Shown here piece after piece: positions 21,985-34,275 of a stretch of DNA of 64,000 bases. This stretch comes from Labia minor (Eukaryota; Arthropoda; Insecta; Dermaptera; Spongiphoridae): assembly GCA_963082975.1 (NCBI GenBank), contig OY720350.1:53336734-53400733 (forward strand), read 5' to 3'. Each line of letters starts with the position of its first letter. The stretch's first letter is position 1. The position numbers and the translations under genes were made by a program. The notes under the pieces are model-generated. The model worked only from the letters and a program-made list of their open reading frames with translations. It made no database searches and had not been told where the DNA came from.

Positions 21985-22245
21985 TTAAAGTCCTCGTTTC
22001 TATTCCTCTTCCTGGAACCCTCGTCCGAGTCGAAAAATTTTCAAATTTGCCACACTTGACTTGGCGCGCTCTTTTTCTTGAAACTCCTAACCTGTGTTTT
22101 CTTTCTGGTCGAATATTGGATGTAATCTTTATTTCTCTCCGTCACGCTATCAGTCGTATGCGTTTTCTTAGAATCTCTTCAGCGGTCCTGTCACTCTGCA
22201 ACTCGCGAAATTTTCGGGGTTTATTGCAGGAGCACACGGGACACT
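21985..22245. other. Unassigned GC-richer segment with open frames on both strands
   Basis: The plus-strand frame at 21951-22247 is 98 codons. The minus strand reads CPVCSCNKPRKFRELQSDRT, then AEEILRKRIRLIA before a stop, then an Arg/Lys-rich continuation. The CPVC start and basic composition look protein-like, but I recognise no family. It could be a fragment of a transposon gene or of a host gene. Confidence 0.3.
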
Positions 22246-22470
22246 AATATAGATGTGAACCATGGTTCATGAATTTACATTCGAGAATAGATTTAGTTTT
22301 TTTAATTAATAAAGAATTGCATGATCTCTATGCATTTCCATTATATCAATATTATGTTATTTTTTTTAAACTAATATAGATGTGAACCATGGTACATGAA
22401 TTTACATTCGAGATTAGATTTAGTTTTTTCAATTAATAAAGAATTGCATGATCTCTATGCACTTCCATAC
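22244..22470 (+). repeat. Two-unit tandem duplication containing a LINE-1 piece
   Basis: A unit of about 97 bp, from CTAATATAGATGTGAACCAT to GATCTCTATGCATTTCCAT, occurs at 22244-22340 and again at 22371-22470 with few differences. Each contains GAATTGCATGATCTCTATGC, the LINE-1 HDLYAS codons. Beyond the second unit the LINE-1 relic continues degenerately to about 22600. Confidence 0.75.
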
Positions 22471-22599
22471 ATAGTTAAAATTATAAAATCGTAATGGCTA
22501 AACTAAATAGTTCTATTGAAAAAAAAGATTAATGAAAAATTTATTTAAAATCAATTGGAAAATGTTACCACTAAAAGTGGATAAACAAATAATGAAGTG

Positions 22600-23962
22600 A
22601 GATGGTCCATATAATATGTGAATTTGGGGCGAAGTGGTGAAAGTGGCTTATCGTAAGGGGACGATTGGAGGAGCTCATGTTCAATAACCCGACAATGATA
22701 GATATGAAGAAGAGATATAAGATATTTTAATTCTAAATGATAGTAACCAAAAAATAAAGTGACTTAAGTCCTTTTTAATATTTTTCTAATTTTTTCAAGC
22801 ATTTCACATATATATTAAAAAAAAATGTTTTGCTAATCCATATCCAAAGAAAAAGACAAATAGTCAATCATTTTCACATTAAATAGCTGTATATTCGATG
22901 TAAAAGTATATATTATATATTATTTTATATGAAATGATGACAAGTTTTAAAAGGTATTTACTTCAGATACGTGCTTTGAAAAAAAAACGAAGAGAGCTTT
23001 AAAATATTATAATATTGGAAAATATAAAAGGAAGAAAAAAAAAAAAAAACTTGACAAAAAGAATAAATTTTTTCCATTTGAGTGTAGGATTATATGTGAT
23101 ATGTAATAAAAATGTCTACGAAAAGATCCTAATGATTAATTAATAAGTTGTAAAATACAAAAAATATGTTAATGGATGTATTAAATACATAATGATTAAT
23201 CATTACAGAAGATGGATTTTGAAATAATAACATTGTAATTTAAATTTTATACTAATATGTATAATAATAATACTAGTACTGAATCAAATAAAATTATCGT
23301 GTATATGATTATTGCTTATAATTAATATTTTAGATGAAATTAATAGTTTCTTCAATTTGGGGAATATCGAATGGTTTGATTTTAATATTTTTTTTATTAT
23401 GTTTTAGTTTGTTCTTGATGTTCACATTTTTTAATTTAAGTCCTTTTATTTGATTTCTGAGTCCCGTAGTGATCGCAGGAACTCAAATTGCTTTAATTCT
23501 TCTTCCATTGTTTTTTCCATTTTTCTTTGATTTAGTTTATAGGTTTTTTTTTTATTTTCTTGATAAATCCTATTTTCTTCAAATTTTAATGAAATATTTT
23601 TTTCTTTTATTTGATTATTGTCGATTTCCCGCAGGTAATCCGTTTTATTTTTAATTAAATCCTGCAGAATAATATCTTTAGATTAGGCACTGTTGATTTT
23701 AGGAGAGATGCTGGTCACGACTATTTGTCTAGATTAAGGTTCATGAAAGTCAAGGTAGATATTACCCTTTGAATGTCCAGACTGACCGACCAGGACAGTA
23801 ACTTTTAGTTTCGAGCATCTTAAATTAATTTAAATTATTTGTTTTTATGAATGAATTTAAATAAATTAATTATTTTTTTCCAAATGTTTTCTAATTATAG
23901 TATATTTAATTTGATCATTTTTTTTCTTTTATATTTTTCCCACAGGAATATATGATGTAAAT
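22600..23962. other. AT-rich spacer
   Basis: No gene recognised. A balanced segment at 23680-23815 has no supportable frame. Poly-A and poly-T tracts occur near 22980-23050. Confidence 0.5.
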
Positions 23963-24292
23963 CAGGGATGTCCAACTCGCGGTCCGCGGGCCGCATTGCG
24001 GCCCACTCAAAGTTTTGATGCGGCCCACCAGGAAATGCCAAGTTACCGAAAAAATCGACGTTTTTATAAGAATTCACAGTCCGGAAAGCGACCTATAACT
24101 TCGAGGCAATAAAAAATAGGCTAGGGGGGGGGGGGAACATTCAAAAACAAAAAACCACCTCTATCCCCAAAAATCTCCATAAGTTTTGAGACATTCACTA
24201 GCTAGGCTTAACATATTCTGGTAATTTTGCGGCCCAGTTAAATATTTAAGTTTGCGATGTGGCCCATTAAATTAAAAGGTTGGACATCCCTG
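23963..24292. mobile_element. hAT-type MITE, 330 bp, perfect 8-bp duplication
   Basis: Inverted ends CAGGGATGTCCAAC and GTTGGACATCCCTG, flanked by identical ATGTAAAT (23955-23962 and 24293-24300). The GCGGTCCGCGGGCCGC and repeated GCGGCCCA motifs are those of a widespread class of animal hAT MITEs. A 12-G run is at about 24124-24136. Open frames across it are not genes. Confidence 0.88.
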
Positions 24293-24326
24293 ATGTAAAT
24301 GGTTTACTTTTAAATATATTCTTTTT

Positions 24327-24920
24327 ACTATCTCGCCAGATTTTCGATGTTGAGATTTTGATGTTTTTATACGTTTTGAAGGTTCCTGAATCATTTTCAC
24401 TAAGGTTGAGAAAAATGCCTGTGTGTGTGTTTGTGTATGTGTGTGTGTATGTAACCAAGATTAGGGAAAAACGGTTTGAGCTAGAATGATGAAATTTCCT
24501 ACATGGGCATTATTCAAAATTCATAGTTTTCTATCAACTTTTGGGAAATGTAGCTCAACCGGAAGAGGGTCATTACTTTTACAACGTTTTTATTTTTTTT
24601 CTTCTAAAGTGACCGTAAAAATAAAGATATATGTTTGATAATTTTTCACATGATTAAAAATTGTATAAAACTGCTATATATATAATTTCAGCTTGATTGA
24701 ATCGCTGAAAGTACCAGAATTAATTTTTTAACACTGCAAATCTCACGCGCCTACACGTGACGTGGTGCTATCAACAAAGAGCCAAACATGCGCTGGTTTA
24801 ATAAATATTATTTATTAATTTTAATTTATAATTTAATTAATTAAATTTAATTTAAATATAATATATTATGTTATTCAATCCAATTCAAATTTGCGAGATA
24901 GTCGAGTGGAGACACTCCAG
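24327..24920 (+). mobile_element. HINE-A copy 5, complete
   Basis: ACTATCTCGCC at the start, TG-rich microsatellite at about 24418-24450, GCGAGATAGT and the hairpin GAGTG-GAGA-CACTC followed by CCAG at the end. Of the complete copies it is one of the least interrupted, so it is a good reference for the family. Confidence 0.8.
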
Positions 24921-25588
24921 ATTTTTTTCATTTAATCCTAGCTTCAATGAAAACATTTTTCTTTTTTCTTTGCTCCATCTTAAAATTAAAATGAACAAAT
25001 AATAATAACTTGAGAATCAATTCATTGTTTCAAAAATGAAGTAAGTCGGTCACAATGATCAAAGCATTGATTCTCTTCAATTGTATAGGTACGAGTATAA
25101 TCCCGAGGAGACTACCTTATTCTTTTTGATTAAAATATAGATGAAATGTATGGCGGAGAGAAATATATAGATATTGGAATATTAGCATACAACCGAGCTT
25201 TTAATCATTTCCCTTGTTGTTACACAAAGAGATTATATTATATATATATAGTAGGTATGTTGAAAAGCATCAAAATCTATATACCATTTATACCTACATA
25301 TATAGATCTTTATTAAATCCCTATATTTTATTAATTACTAGATCTATCTAGATACTATATATATATAAATTTTAACCCATGTTTAAATCCTTTTTAACTT
25401 TCAATATTCAAACAGTAGAGCATATTAGTATTATTATATTTTAACTACATTTTAACTGTGATAGGAAAATATAAATATTGACTAGAAATTATATTTTATT
25501 TAAATATTTATTCTTCTGATTTCTGTTTTTCTCTATATAAAATTTTTCATAATAATTTCATAGATTCTATTTTTTTAATTATCCATAC

Positions 25589-25763
25589 CTAATAGAGCAT
25601 GCACGCCGTTTACCATCCTGATTTGTAAGAGCTTTGAACACTGAGTCAACATTTTCTCTTTCATGGCAACAAGTAAAACAAATTTGAGAATGAAAATTAC
25701 AGATGCTCATTTGAGGATTAATTAAAGCTGCGTGTTTCCAAGTTTGATCCTGATATTCAATTA
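25589..25763 (-). CDS. Internal protein-coding exon of an unrecognised host gene
   Basis: On the minus strand a pyrimidine tract (TTTGTTTCTTGTTTGATAG|) precedes 25763 and the exon ends ATTAG|GTATGG at 25589. The 175 bases hold two bases, 57 uninterrupted codons and two bases, so phases are consistent with an internal exon. The peptide runs IEYQDQTWKHAALINPQMSI, then CNFHSQICFTCCHERENVDS, then VFKALTNQDGKRRACSI. It has four cysteines in the middle (C21, C28, C31, C32) and a mixed hydrophobic/polar pattern like a folded domain. No transposon signature and no match to repeats in the window. I do not recognise the family. Joining it directly to the exon at 14990 would give a stop after about 18 codons, so the two need not belong to one transcript. 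Confidence 0.6.
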
Positions 25764-26499
25764 CTATCAAACAAGAAACAAATGCAAATATCCCATTAAC
25801 TTAAATTTTGCATCAAAATTTTAAATTATTTTATAATTGTTCCCTTGTTAGCTCTTTATATCTATATTATATTTCTATTTAATTTTATATTTCTTATCTA
25901 ATTAATAAATAAATGAAAATGTTTTATATTATTTCTTCTCATAATGAAATAAATTAATAAAACAATACAAAAACTATAATAATTTTTCATTTTATGAGGC
26001 TGCCTTCTTTCTAATTTAAATGCGCCCTCCACTGTTAAAAAGATTAACCTCCTTTGACATAATATCTGATAAATTTAATTTTTAATTTTTCTTCTAAATT
26101 ATATTTAATATTTAAACAATGCCATTATGATAAAATATACATTTCAATATTATTAACTCGGATCTCTTAACTCAAATATAATATCAAAATTTTTATAATA
26201 TTATTTAAATAAAAATAATTCAGATTTATATATAATTCATTGATAAACTTTATTTAGTAAATGTAATGCAAATATTACGGGACCATTCAAATAGAACCAA
26301 GTCAATAAATTAATTTCCAAACAACATTATATATACATGTATATATATATATAAAGTATAAAAAAAAAATTTTAAATTTGAATTAAAATCCAATATAATA
26401 TAATTTATTTAATTTTTAGTTTAATTACTCAATTATTAATTACTACTATATTTCAAGTGAAATATTTTCCGACAATGAATATAAAATTAATACTTTGGA
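25764..26499. other. AT-rich, intron-like
   Basis: Upstream (minus-strand sense) of the 25589-25763 exon. No further exon or repeat recognised. Confidence 0.45.
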
Positions 26500-26771
26500 A
26501 ACTACCATTTCCGGTTTCCGGATAAACACCAAAAGTTGATGAATTCATGGTACTGGTGCATTAAGTGACTAAGAAAATATATCAAATTTTATCAAAATCC
26601 GTTGTCCGTCCAAGCTGTACACGTCTATATGGACACACAATGGACAGACACCATGCTAAAAATTATTTTTTCTGTTAACAAAATGCATGATTCGTGGAGA
26701 TATGTAAAAAATCTCCACATGTGAAATTTGATGTAAAAACAATACCTTCCCTTCCTATCGTCGGTCGGTAA
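26500..26771 (-). mobile_element. HINE-B 5' half
   Basis: Minus-strand copy running from CGTCGGTCGGT at 26771 to the TCCGGTTTCCGG block near 26510. The 3' half, including the hairpin, is missing. The (GTCY)n array is shortened to almost nothing. Confidence 0.75.
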
Positions 26772-27616
26772 AAAAATTGTTATAACAAAACTTTTACAAA
26801 TAGCATCCTTCTTAGTAATGCATTTTTCCTCTAAAACAATTAATTGCAACTTTTGAAGAATAATTGTTTGTTCTAACTTATTTTATACAAAAACCTGTTG
26901 ATCATTCACCAAAATCTTTTTCGAAATGTTTCCTTGGTATGCATAAGCATCTCAAAATAAAAGAGCTAGTATGAGAAGACTTAAAACCCAGAAGCATCTA
27001 GAAAGTTTGTTTTTAGATTTTAAAGAAGTTTTATTCTTCACATGCCCAGGGCACATCTCGATGACAATTGAATTCTATAAATAAAAATAATAATTCCACA
27101 ACCGAAGGCTGGCTGTATTGAAAATATATAAACACAAAGTATCGCAGATTATCCTAAAAAATGATAAAAAGAAATCAAACTAACTCTGACAGAGTCAAAT
27201 CATCCAGAGTAGAACAAGAGAGTGGTTTCTCTTAGACTGTAAATCATTTACAAAGAATATTTAATAAATCGACGACAGAAAAAAGAAAAATTGGAAAAAA
27301 AAAGATTTTATATATTCAAATGATTTATGATTCGTTTTACTATGAAATAATTTCAATATAGTTAATATTTTTTTTAATAGTTTTTCCTCTGGAAATTTTT
27401 TCATGTTACGTAATACAAACAAAAATTGCTTTTATCTTTTAAATTTTACTCTTTTCAAAAGTAAATTAAAATAAATTAATCAATAATTTATAATTAATAT
27501 ATTAATTAATTAAAAATTGTTCTGTATTTTAAAATAAAAAATAATTTTAATTTTGTTGATCAAGGTCAAGATTTTGGGGGGCGGGGAATACATTTAGCGA
27601 ATACCAAAATGATTGT

Positions 27617-27665
27617 ACAGAGAAATTGCGGAGATTCCATAACGAGGAATTGCATGACCTTTCCA
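27617..27665 (+). pseudogene. LINE-1 relic
   Basis: AAATTGCGGAGATTCCATAA then CGAGGAATTGCATGACCT reproduces the LINE-1 segment found at about 5443-5472. The rest has been replaced. A G-rich segment (GGGGGGCGGGG) lies just upstream at about 27577. Confidence 0.55.
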
Positions 27666-27806
27666 TTCCCTGATAATCTTAGTATCAAGATTTGGGGAAG
27701 GGGAACATGTACATATGTACATACATACCCCGTCAGAATGGGATATGTTTATACTGAAGTTTATTTTCCCCTTAAATATAATTTAAAAAAAATCATAAAT
27801 ATTTGA

Positions 27807-28546
27807 TTTTTGACTTAATTATATTTAGTATTCTTTAAATAAATATCTTTAGAACTAATTTTATTTTTCGGAATTAGTTAAATACAAATTAGTTCAAAAT
27901 TGATATTCAAAGTAATTAACCTTGTTCTTTATTCTTAATTAGATATTTAATTTATTATTTAAAAACCGATTAAAATTTAGAGTATGTTAATGACAAGTAA
28001 CATCAACAACGTCCCAATTCACCTTTCTGAGAATATTTCTCATTTATCAGATTAATTCGAAATTAAATAATTTTTTCTTCTCTCCCTATATGGGTATACT
28101 TTTTGAAGTTTGTTCTCTTTCAAAAAGTTAAGATTAAACGGAAGGAGTGAGAGGAAAAAAAATCATCTCTTCCACTTTCTCTCTCTCTCTCTCTTTTTTT
28201 TTTACTTAAAATATAAATCTGGTTTGAAATTGGCTTCATACTACAACCAGTATTCATTTTTCTCCTATCCTTAGATGTCTGATTTTGCTTGCTAAATTAA
28301 TTGCTCTCTTTCGGTAAATTTATTAATTTCAAAGGAGTAGAAATTGAGACGAGGTAAAAATTTTTGAATCGTGTTCAACACCCTTTTAAAAGAAAATAAT
28401 TTTTTTTTTTTATTTTCTTTTTTGTCAAGTCTAATTAAATATTATTAAAGGGAAAAATAATCAAATAATAACAATCTTATTTATAGACATATACATTCAA
28501 ATAAATGTCATATTAATTTTATTTATTTTTATATTTTTAATTAGAA
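27807..28546. other. AT-rich spacer with CT microsatellite
   Basis: A (CT)n run at about 28178-28194 is followed by poly-T. No gene or element recognised. Confidence 0.5.
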
Positions 28547-30005
28547 TCATATATATAAGATATATATAATATAAAAGGTTTTTGTCTGCACATTGCTCAG
28601 AATTTAGAAATTTTTGCATATCTTCGCGTTTCATGACCTCTAGAATCCAAAAGTGACTAGAATTTTTCATGTCTGTCTGTATGTCTGTCCGGAAAATAAC
28701 TATTTTATAGACTCAGAATTGGCTGAATGAAATTACATCACAATATTCTTATATACCTCTATAGCCTAGTATCATTTTATTTTATCTAATTTTTATTAAT
28801 ATCTAATCAATAACCGCAGAAATTAATTTTTTAAAGTTTATATAATTCTCCGTGTTGTTCATTCAAGAGCCTGGCGTGGCCCACTGTCCCTAGCGGAATC
28901 ATTTTCACAATGTGTATATATAATTTATTATAAAAATTCCCAAATAAAGAATTAATATAATATTTTATTTTAAATTCTAATATTCAAATATCATTTCAAT
29001 TAAATAATTTATTCTAAAAGTTCTCATTTTAATTAATTTAATAAAATATTTCGATTATATTTTTATCTTGATTTTTTTTTTTATTTATTCTTTATTTATT
29101 TGAATATTTCTTCTTTTCTATTTGAAAGTGAAAGGTTAAAAATCAGAATATATTATTTTTAATGTTTTATGAATACAAAAATATTATTAAAATTATTGTA
29201 TTCTATTCTAATTTTATATTAGTAGGTTTCTTTTTTTATTTTTAATTTTTAATAAATTCTCTTTTTTTGAAATGATATTAATAAAAAATAATATTAGATT
29301 ATATATAAATTTAAAAATTAGAATATTTGAATTTGTTTAAATTTTAACACATGTAATCAATCATATGCATAGAGAAGACGTTAATTATGTTAATTTTATT
29401 TTTATAAATTGTCTCAAGTCTCTAACTTTGCATTTTCTCAAATTTCATTATAATTAAAAATATTCAATAAAAATAAAATATCAAAATGAAATGATCAATG
29501 ATCACATATAACATATACAATACTTACGAACTATAGGCGGAGGAAATATTAGGAGATATCATTACGGGTTCAGGCCAAATCGATCAACATTAATTAAGAT
29601 ATTTTCTTTATGACAGATATTAGAAAAAACCTCGAATTCAATATTTCTGTTCACTAATTATTTGTAGACTTTAGTCATACTTATGTTTTACTAAAGTCTA
29701 ATAGATCCGGATAAACTTTTTCAAATTTTGATCTTCAAATTTGTCTTGAAAGTAGTAAAAAAAGAGTAAGAGGCGGAAATCAATTGTAAAATATTAGGTT
29801 ACCCAGACGACTTAAATATAATAGGAGATAATTTATAGAGTATTTCAATATTTAGGAGTCAGTATCTTTTTTAAAATTTTAAAGAAATGATTTAAAAACT
29901 TTCTTGGACATATTAACTTAACATTTTTTTCATATTTAAGCGCAATAGGTCTAAAAGTTGAGCTTTATTTATTGCACCATATAACACCCATAATATTCAT
30001 ATATT
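28547..30005 (+). mobile_element. Helitron-E copy 1, 3'-truncated, with LINE reverse transcriptase remnant
   Basis: Begins A|TCATATATATAAG, then the family core GTCTGCACATTGCTCAGAAT, CATGACCTCTAGAATCC and a shortened GTCT run (about 28670-28690). It then tracks the copy at 37731 for more than 1 kb. From about 29515 it encodes LINE reverse transcriptase pieces: YGFRPNRSTLIKIFSL, then a Y-P-D-D box (29800-29811) where LINEs have Y-A-D-D, then FQYLGVSI. Stops and shifts interrupt the frame. The CTAG end with hairpin is absent, so the 3' boundary (about 30005) is uncertain. Confidence 0.7.
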
Positions 30006-31837
30006 TTATTCTTTAAAAATTATTTTTAAATGTTATTTTATAAAACTTTGTTTATTTTTTTATTTAATTTATCATTAATTAAGATGTTTGATATTTTCAA
30101 TATTTGTCATGATATTTCAACACACTCATACCAATATCTCTTCTTTCCTTTTCAATAAATATGTTCATTGAGTTAATTTGACATTTATAATTAATAATAT
30201 TTGCAATCCTCCCTTCGTTTTACAAACTAGCAAGTTCATTGGCCTATATAAATATATATATATATATATTCACACTTTATGGTGGCGTTTGCTGCTGTTC
30301 CTTAATTAAATTTAATGATTAATCACCCTTTTATTCATTACCTTTGAGAAAGAGATGAACTAAAATAAAAATAAATTCATTTATATTTTCATAAAATAAA
30401 ATAAAAAATACATGAAGAAATAATAATAAAATAAACGTTTAAAAATACTCTAAAAATATTAAATTAATAAATTCATAATTAAACTTCCACTCTATCTATG
30501 TATATCATATCAAATAACTCTACCTATCCATTTTCCAAATAAAAACTAACTAACCCTTGAAAGATGAGCTTCAATTAGAAAATTATAATAATCATTTAAC
30601 AAATAAATAATTAGTATATAAGTAATTTAAATATTTTAAAATTTAATTATTATTAATTGTTGTTTAATTATATGTTATTTTTATATTAAGTTATCACCTA
30701 TTTAGGTCCACTAAATTTACTAATTCATTATTTTTTTAAATCTATATCTCTCCCTATCTATTTATTTATCTATCTATATAATTATATATAAATTATCTTC
30801 ATATTTTTGGTGTGATAATATTTTTACTTTGGTAAAGTTGACACAATTGTAGTTTATTTATTTATACAAGATAATTTACATCAAATTTGACAAATATTTA
30901 ATAACGTTTGTTGAAATGCATAAAAGGACTATAAAATCAATTTGTTTTTATATAATTAACTTATAATTATTTAATATATATAATAATGTCCTTAATATAA
31001 TTAATAAAATTGTTTTTAGGAATAAATTTGTTTATTTCCAAATTAAAGATATATATATAAACGATTAAATTAATTGAAATTTCAAATTTAATACTACTAT
31101 TATTATAAAAATTATTTATTCTTTTTGTTTTAATTTAAATTTTTGACTCAATTTCATTATTTAATTTTTAATTTTCCAAATTCTTTATACATTTTTATCT
31201 ACATTTATAGAAATATTTCTTAAAATAATTTTTAATCCTATACCTATATAGAATGAAAAGAATAAATAGATATACAATTATCTATTTTTATTTAATTTTA
31301 ATGTGAGATTTTTTTTACTGAAAAATCTTTACTTTTCACTGTTTATCTTCGTATTTTGTATTATAAACCAATTAGAAATCAATTCTTCCATATTTAGAAA
31401 ATTTAAAACATGAGAAACTTTGAAAATGATTTTGCTATTTAAATAAAATTATTGCTAATATAAAAGGTTATTGAGCTGATGATGTTGGTGTTGTTATCGT
31501 GTTGGAGTTATATTGAAAATTTGCTTAATAAACTGTCAGTGGTTTAATTTTAAACGCAAATTAAATTAAGATATTGTTTATTAAAGAAAGGTGATATACC
31601 ATATCATATCAGATGAAAATTTGAAAACAACGAGCCTGTTATAGATATATCAATAATAAAGTTTCCAGTTAACAAATTAATTAAATGAAATTCACTATTA
31701 TAGACATTTTAGACATCTTTCTCTTTAACTGATTAAATTATTGTTAGAATTTTGTTATTTTTTATATTCAAATTTATTCATTAAAACTATAAAAAAGAAT
31801 TATAAGTGATTCCAAAGAAATTATTTATTTACTAGGT
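30006..31837. other. Long AT-rich stretch
   Basis: About 1.8 kb of AT-rich, low-complexity DNA with a TA run at about 30255-30270 and TATC-type repeats near 30750-30780. I see no gene or element in it. Confidence 0.65.
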
Positions 31838-32910
31838 CTACCTGTATTAAGTGAGCGTTTTTTTTTTTTGCGCAAATGAAACAATAATTTTGAATAGGAT
31901 AGTATAAAAAAATATTCAAAATATTGACCATTTCTTTCTTCACTTTTGGACTATCTTACTGGCAATTTGCGGATACCACGTCAAAAGATTTGTTCTTCTT
32001 TTGAACCAAACCAAGAAGAACCCCAAATTTCGATTTTTTCGAAGATATTTAAGTGCTTCTCAGCCAATGCGTGATCCATCGATGAAAATAAATGGTAGTC
32101 GGAAGGGGCCAAGTCTGATGAATACAGCGGGTGGGGTAGCAACTCCCAGCTAAGTGCTCTGATTGTATTCTGAACCGGCTTGGCTTTGGGTATATTGTGG
32201 TGTAATAAAATTACTTTGTCGTTTCTTTTGACAATACATTGTTCAAATTGATCATTTGTTGCTTGTAGTTATTATTATTAGCCGTTTCACCATGTTTTAG
32301 AAGTTTTTGATACACCTCGCCTTTCAGGTCTCATCAAACACAGATCAGTGCCTTCTTACTGAATCGATCTGGTTTCGCATTCGATGTGGAAGGTTATCTC
32401 GGATTAATCCATGATTTTTTTTACTTTTAGGATTGTTGAAATAAATTTATTTTTCATCGCTAGTAACATTCGTTTGAAAAATGATTTTCTCTTGTGTCAC
32501 AAGTGTTTTATCGAATTCCATCTGTCTTTCGTTCTATTCGTCTGGCACATTTTTCACATTTTGGATCGTTCTCATAACTTTTAATCGGTCAGAAATTGTT
32601 TGTTGTACATTTAAAATTGTTGCCATTTGCTTTTGTGTAATCTTCATCCAATATTGCTTGCAAATCTGCGTCTTCAAACTTTTTTGGTGATCTTCCACAT
32701 TTTTCATTTCTCACATCAAAATCATTATTTTTGAACTGTTGAAAACATCTTTTGCATGTTGCTTTCGATAGAGCATGATCACCTTTTGTCTCGAAAAACA
32801 AAAAAATTAATGCTCTCTTCATATCATCTCTTTTTGGTACAAAATTCGACAATTTTAACACGATGAAATATATAATGTGTGTTCAATACTTGAAGTATAT
32901 TAAGCCTGTT
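31838..32910 (-). pseudogene. Mariner-family transposase, degenerate
   Basis: Minus strand. The N-terminal HTH part (32861-32589) reads LIFLFFETKGDHALSKATC, then CFQQFKNNDFDVR, then LQAILDED, as in mariner N-termini. Further down come AKPDRFSKKALIC, LLHHN (32202-32194), LPHPLYSSDLAPSDYHLF and a C-terminal RGIRKLP and NGQYFE block. The normal HDN of mariners is HHN, so the second catalytic Asp is gone, and several frameshifts and stops separate the blocks. The left edge CTACCTGTATTAAGTGAGCG (31838) and a weaker related sequence near 32895-32912 are probably the terminal repeats. Confidence 0.75.
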
Positions 32911-32926
32911 CCACATATGCGTGTAT

Positions 32927-33202
32927 GTCAAATAACGAATATTTACCAAATATCGAGCACCAAGTTTAGGTTCTTGTATTGGATTTCGTTTAATAACGTG
33001 AAATGCCGAATGTACGCTAACCACCGAACGTGCATCGAACATTTGTCTTGTGCTCGCTATAATAGCGAACTAGCGAGCACCCGAATGTTTGTGCTCGGCA
33101 TATCCCAAGCACAGGGCAAGCAAGCCATCCGTGTTTTCCAAATGTTTTGCTTGATATTTGTCAATCACCGCATGTCTGGAGTCGGCATTAAATATATTTG
33201 AC
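32927..33202. mobile_element. Possible foldback/MITE with strong internal hairpin
   Basis: A GC-richer island edged by GTCAAATA (32927-32934) and TATTTGAC (33195-33202). Inside is a perfect 10-bp stem GTGCTCGCTA (33050-33059) / TAGCGAGCAC (33071-33080) with an 11-base loop. Partial inverted similarity continues (CAAATATCGAGCA versus TGCTTGATATTTG). The edges could be coincidental. The plus-strand 112-codon frame across it is open through the hairpin and is probably not a gene. Confidence 0.4.
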
Positions 33203-34275
33203 AGATGTAATACCAACCAAACAAAAAAAATTAAGTCCTACACAAAAAAATGTTCCCTATCGACACATTTAATCTTTGAGTATTTAATCGCAATATGATT
33301 GTAATAATTATTGTAATAAATTATCATATTATTTGTTTTACTTCATTTAATATGAAATATTAAAGACCCCAAGTATCATTATTTCACATTTAAATAGGAG
33401 TAGATTTCTCGGGTATTTGAGTAGAAATATATGAAAGATTATATTATAATATTATATATATTATAAAGATGAGCATATAAATAATTCCTATATATCTATG
33501 AAATCATTTTATAAGAGCAAACAGTACAAAAGATTTATTTGCAATTCAGGTATGAAGGGTAAAAGAAGGAGGGAAAGAGTTGAGTGGGAAAATCAAAGTC
33601 TCATCTTTCGTGAATTTTCATTTCTTTATAGATTGAATAAATTTATATCAATAAATGCTAATAAAAATATTCGATCTTTGGTTTAGAGCTAAGATAAGAA
33701 AATTAAGAACAGAGAATCAAAATTATAATGAAAAATATAGTATATATTACAATTAAAAATAAATTAAAATATAAAATATCTGCATCAATGAATTTAGATT
33801 TTATTTTATAATAAATTTCTAAAAATTTTCACCCTTCCCGTATATCTGAAATTTTTTCCAAATACCATTATGTATATATTGTATATATATTATTTTTCAA
33901 TTTTTCACTATCTGAATTTTTATTTTTTTTTATATATATTCAAAGTCCCATTTTGTCATGCACTGATGCAGAAATTTCACGAACTCAGATAGAAATCAAT
34001 GCAAGAAACATTAAAAAAATAAAAATAAAAAAAAAATTCGTCACATTTGTATTCTGCTTTTGGATATATAGATATTATTTTTTTGTTGTTATCATATAAA
34101 AATAAATTTTATACAACTTTTTTCAAATACACACATACATACAGAATGTAGATACACAAACCAATAGAATTACAACTACGAGTGAATTGACAACCCCTTC
34201 TAATCTTAAATTCAACTCACCTATCATGGAACAAATCATTTTTTCTTTTCTTTCTTTCGTATTTTATTTATATAA
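33203..34275. other. AT-rich spacer
   Basis: No gene, repeat ends or structured RNA recognised. Poly-T and poly-A tracts are frequent. Confidence 0.6.

Noticed and set aside
32863..33201. 112-codon plus-strand frame
   Set aside because: It runs through a strong hairpin and inverted edges and has no family resemblance; more likely a noncoding repeat.
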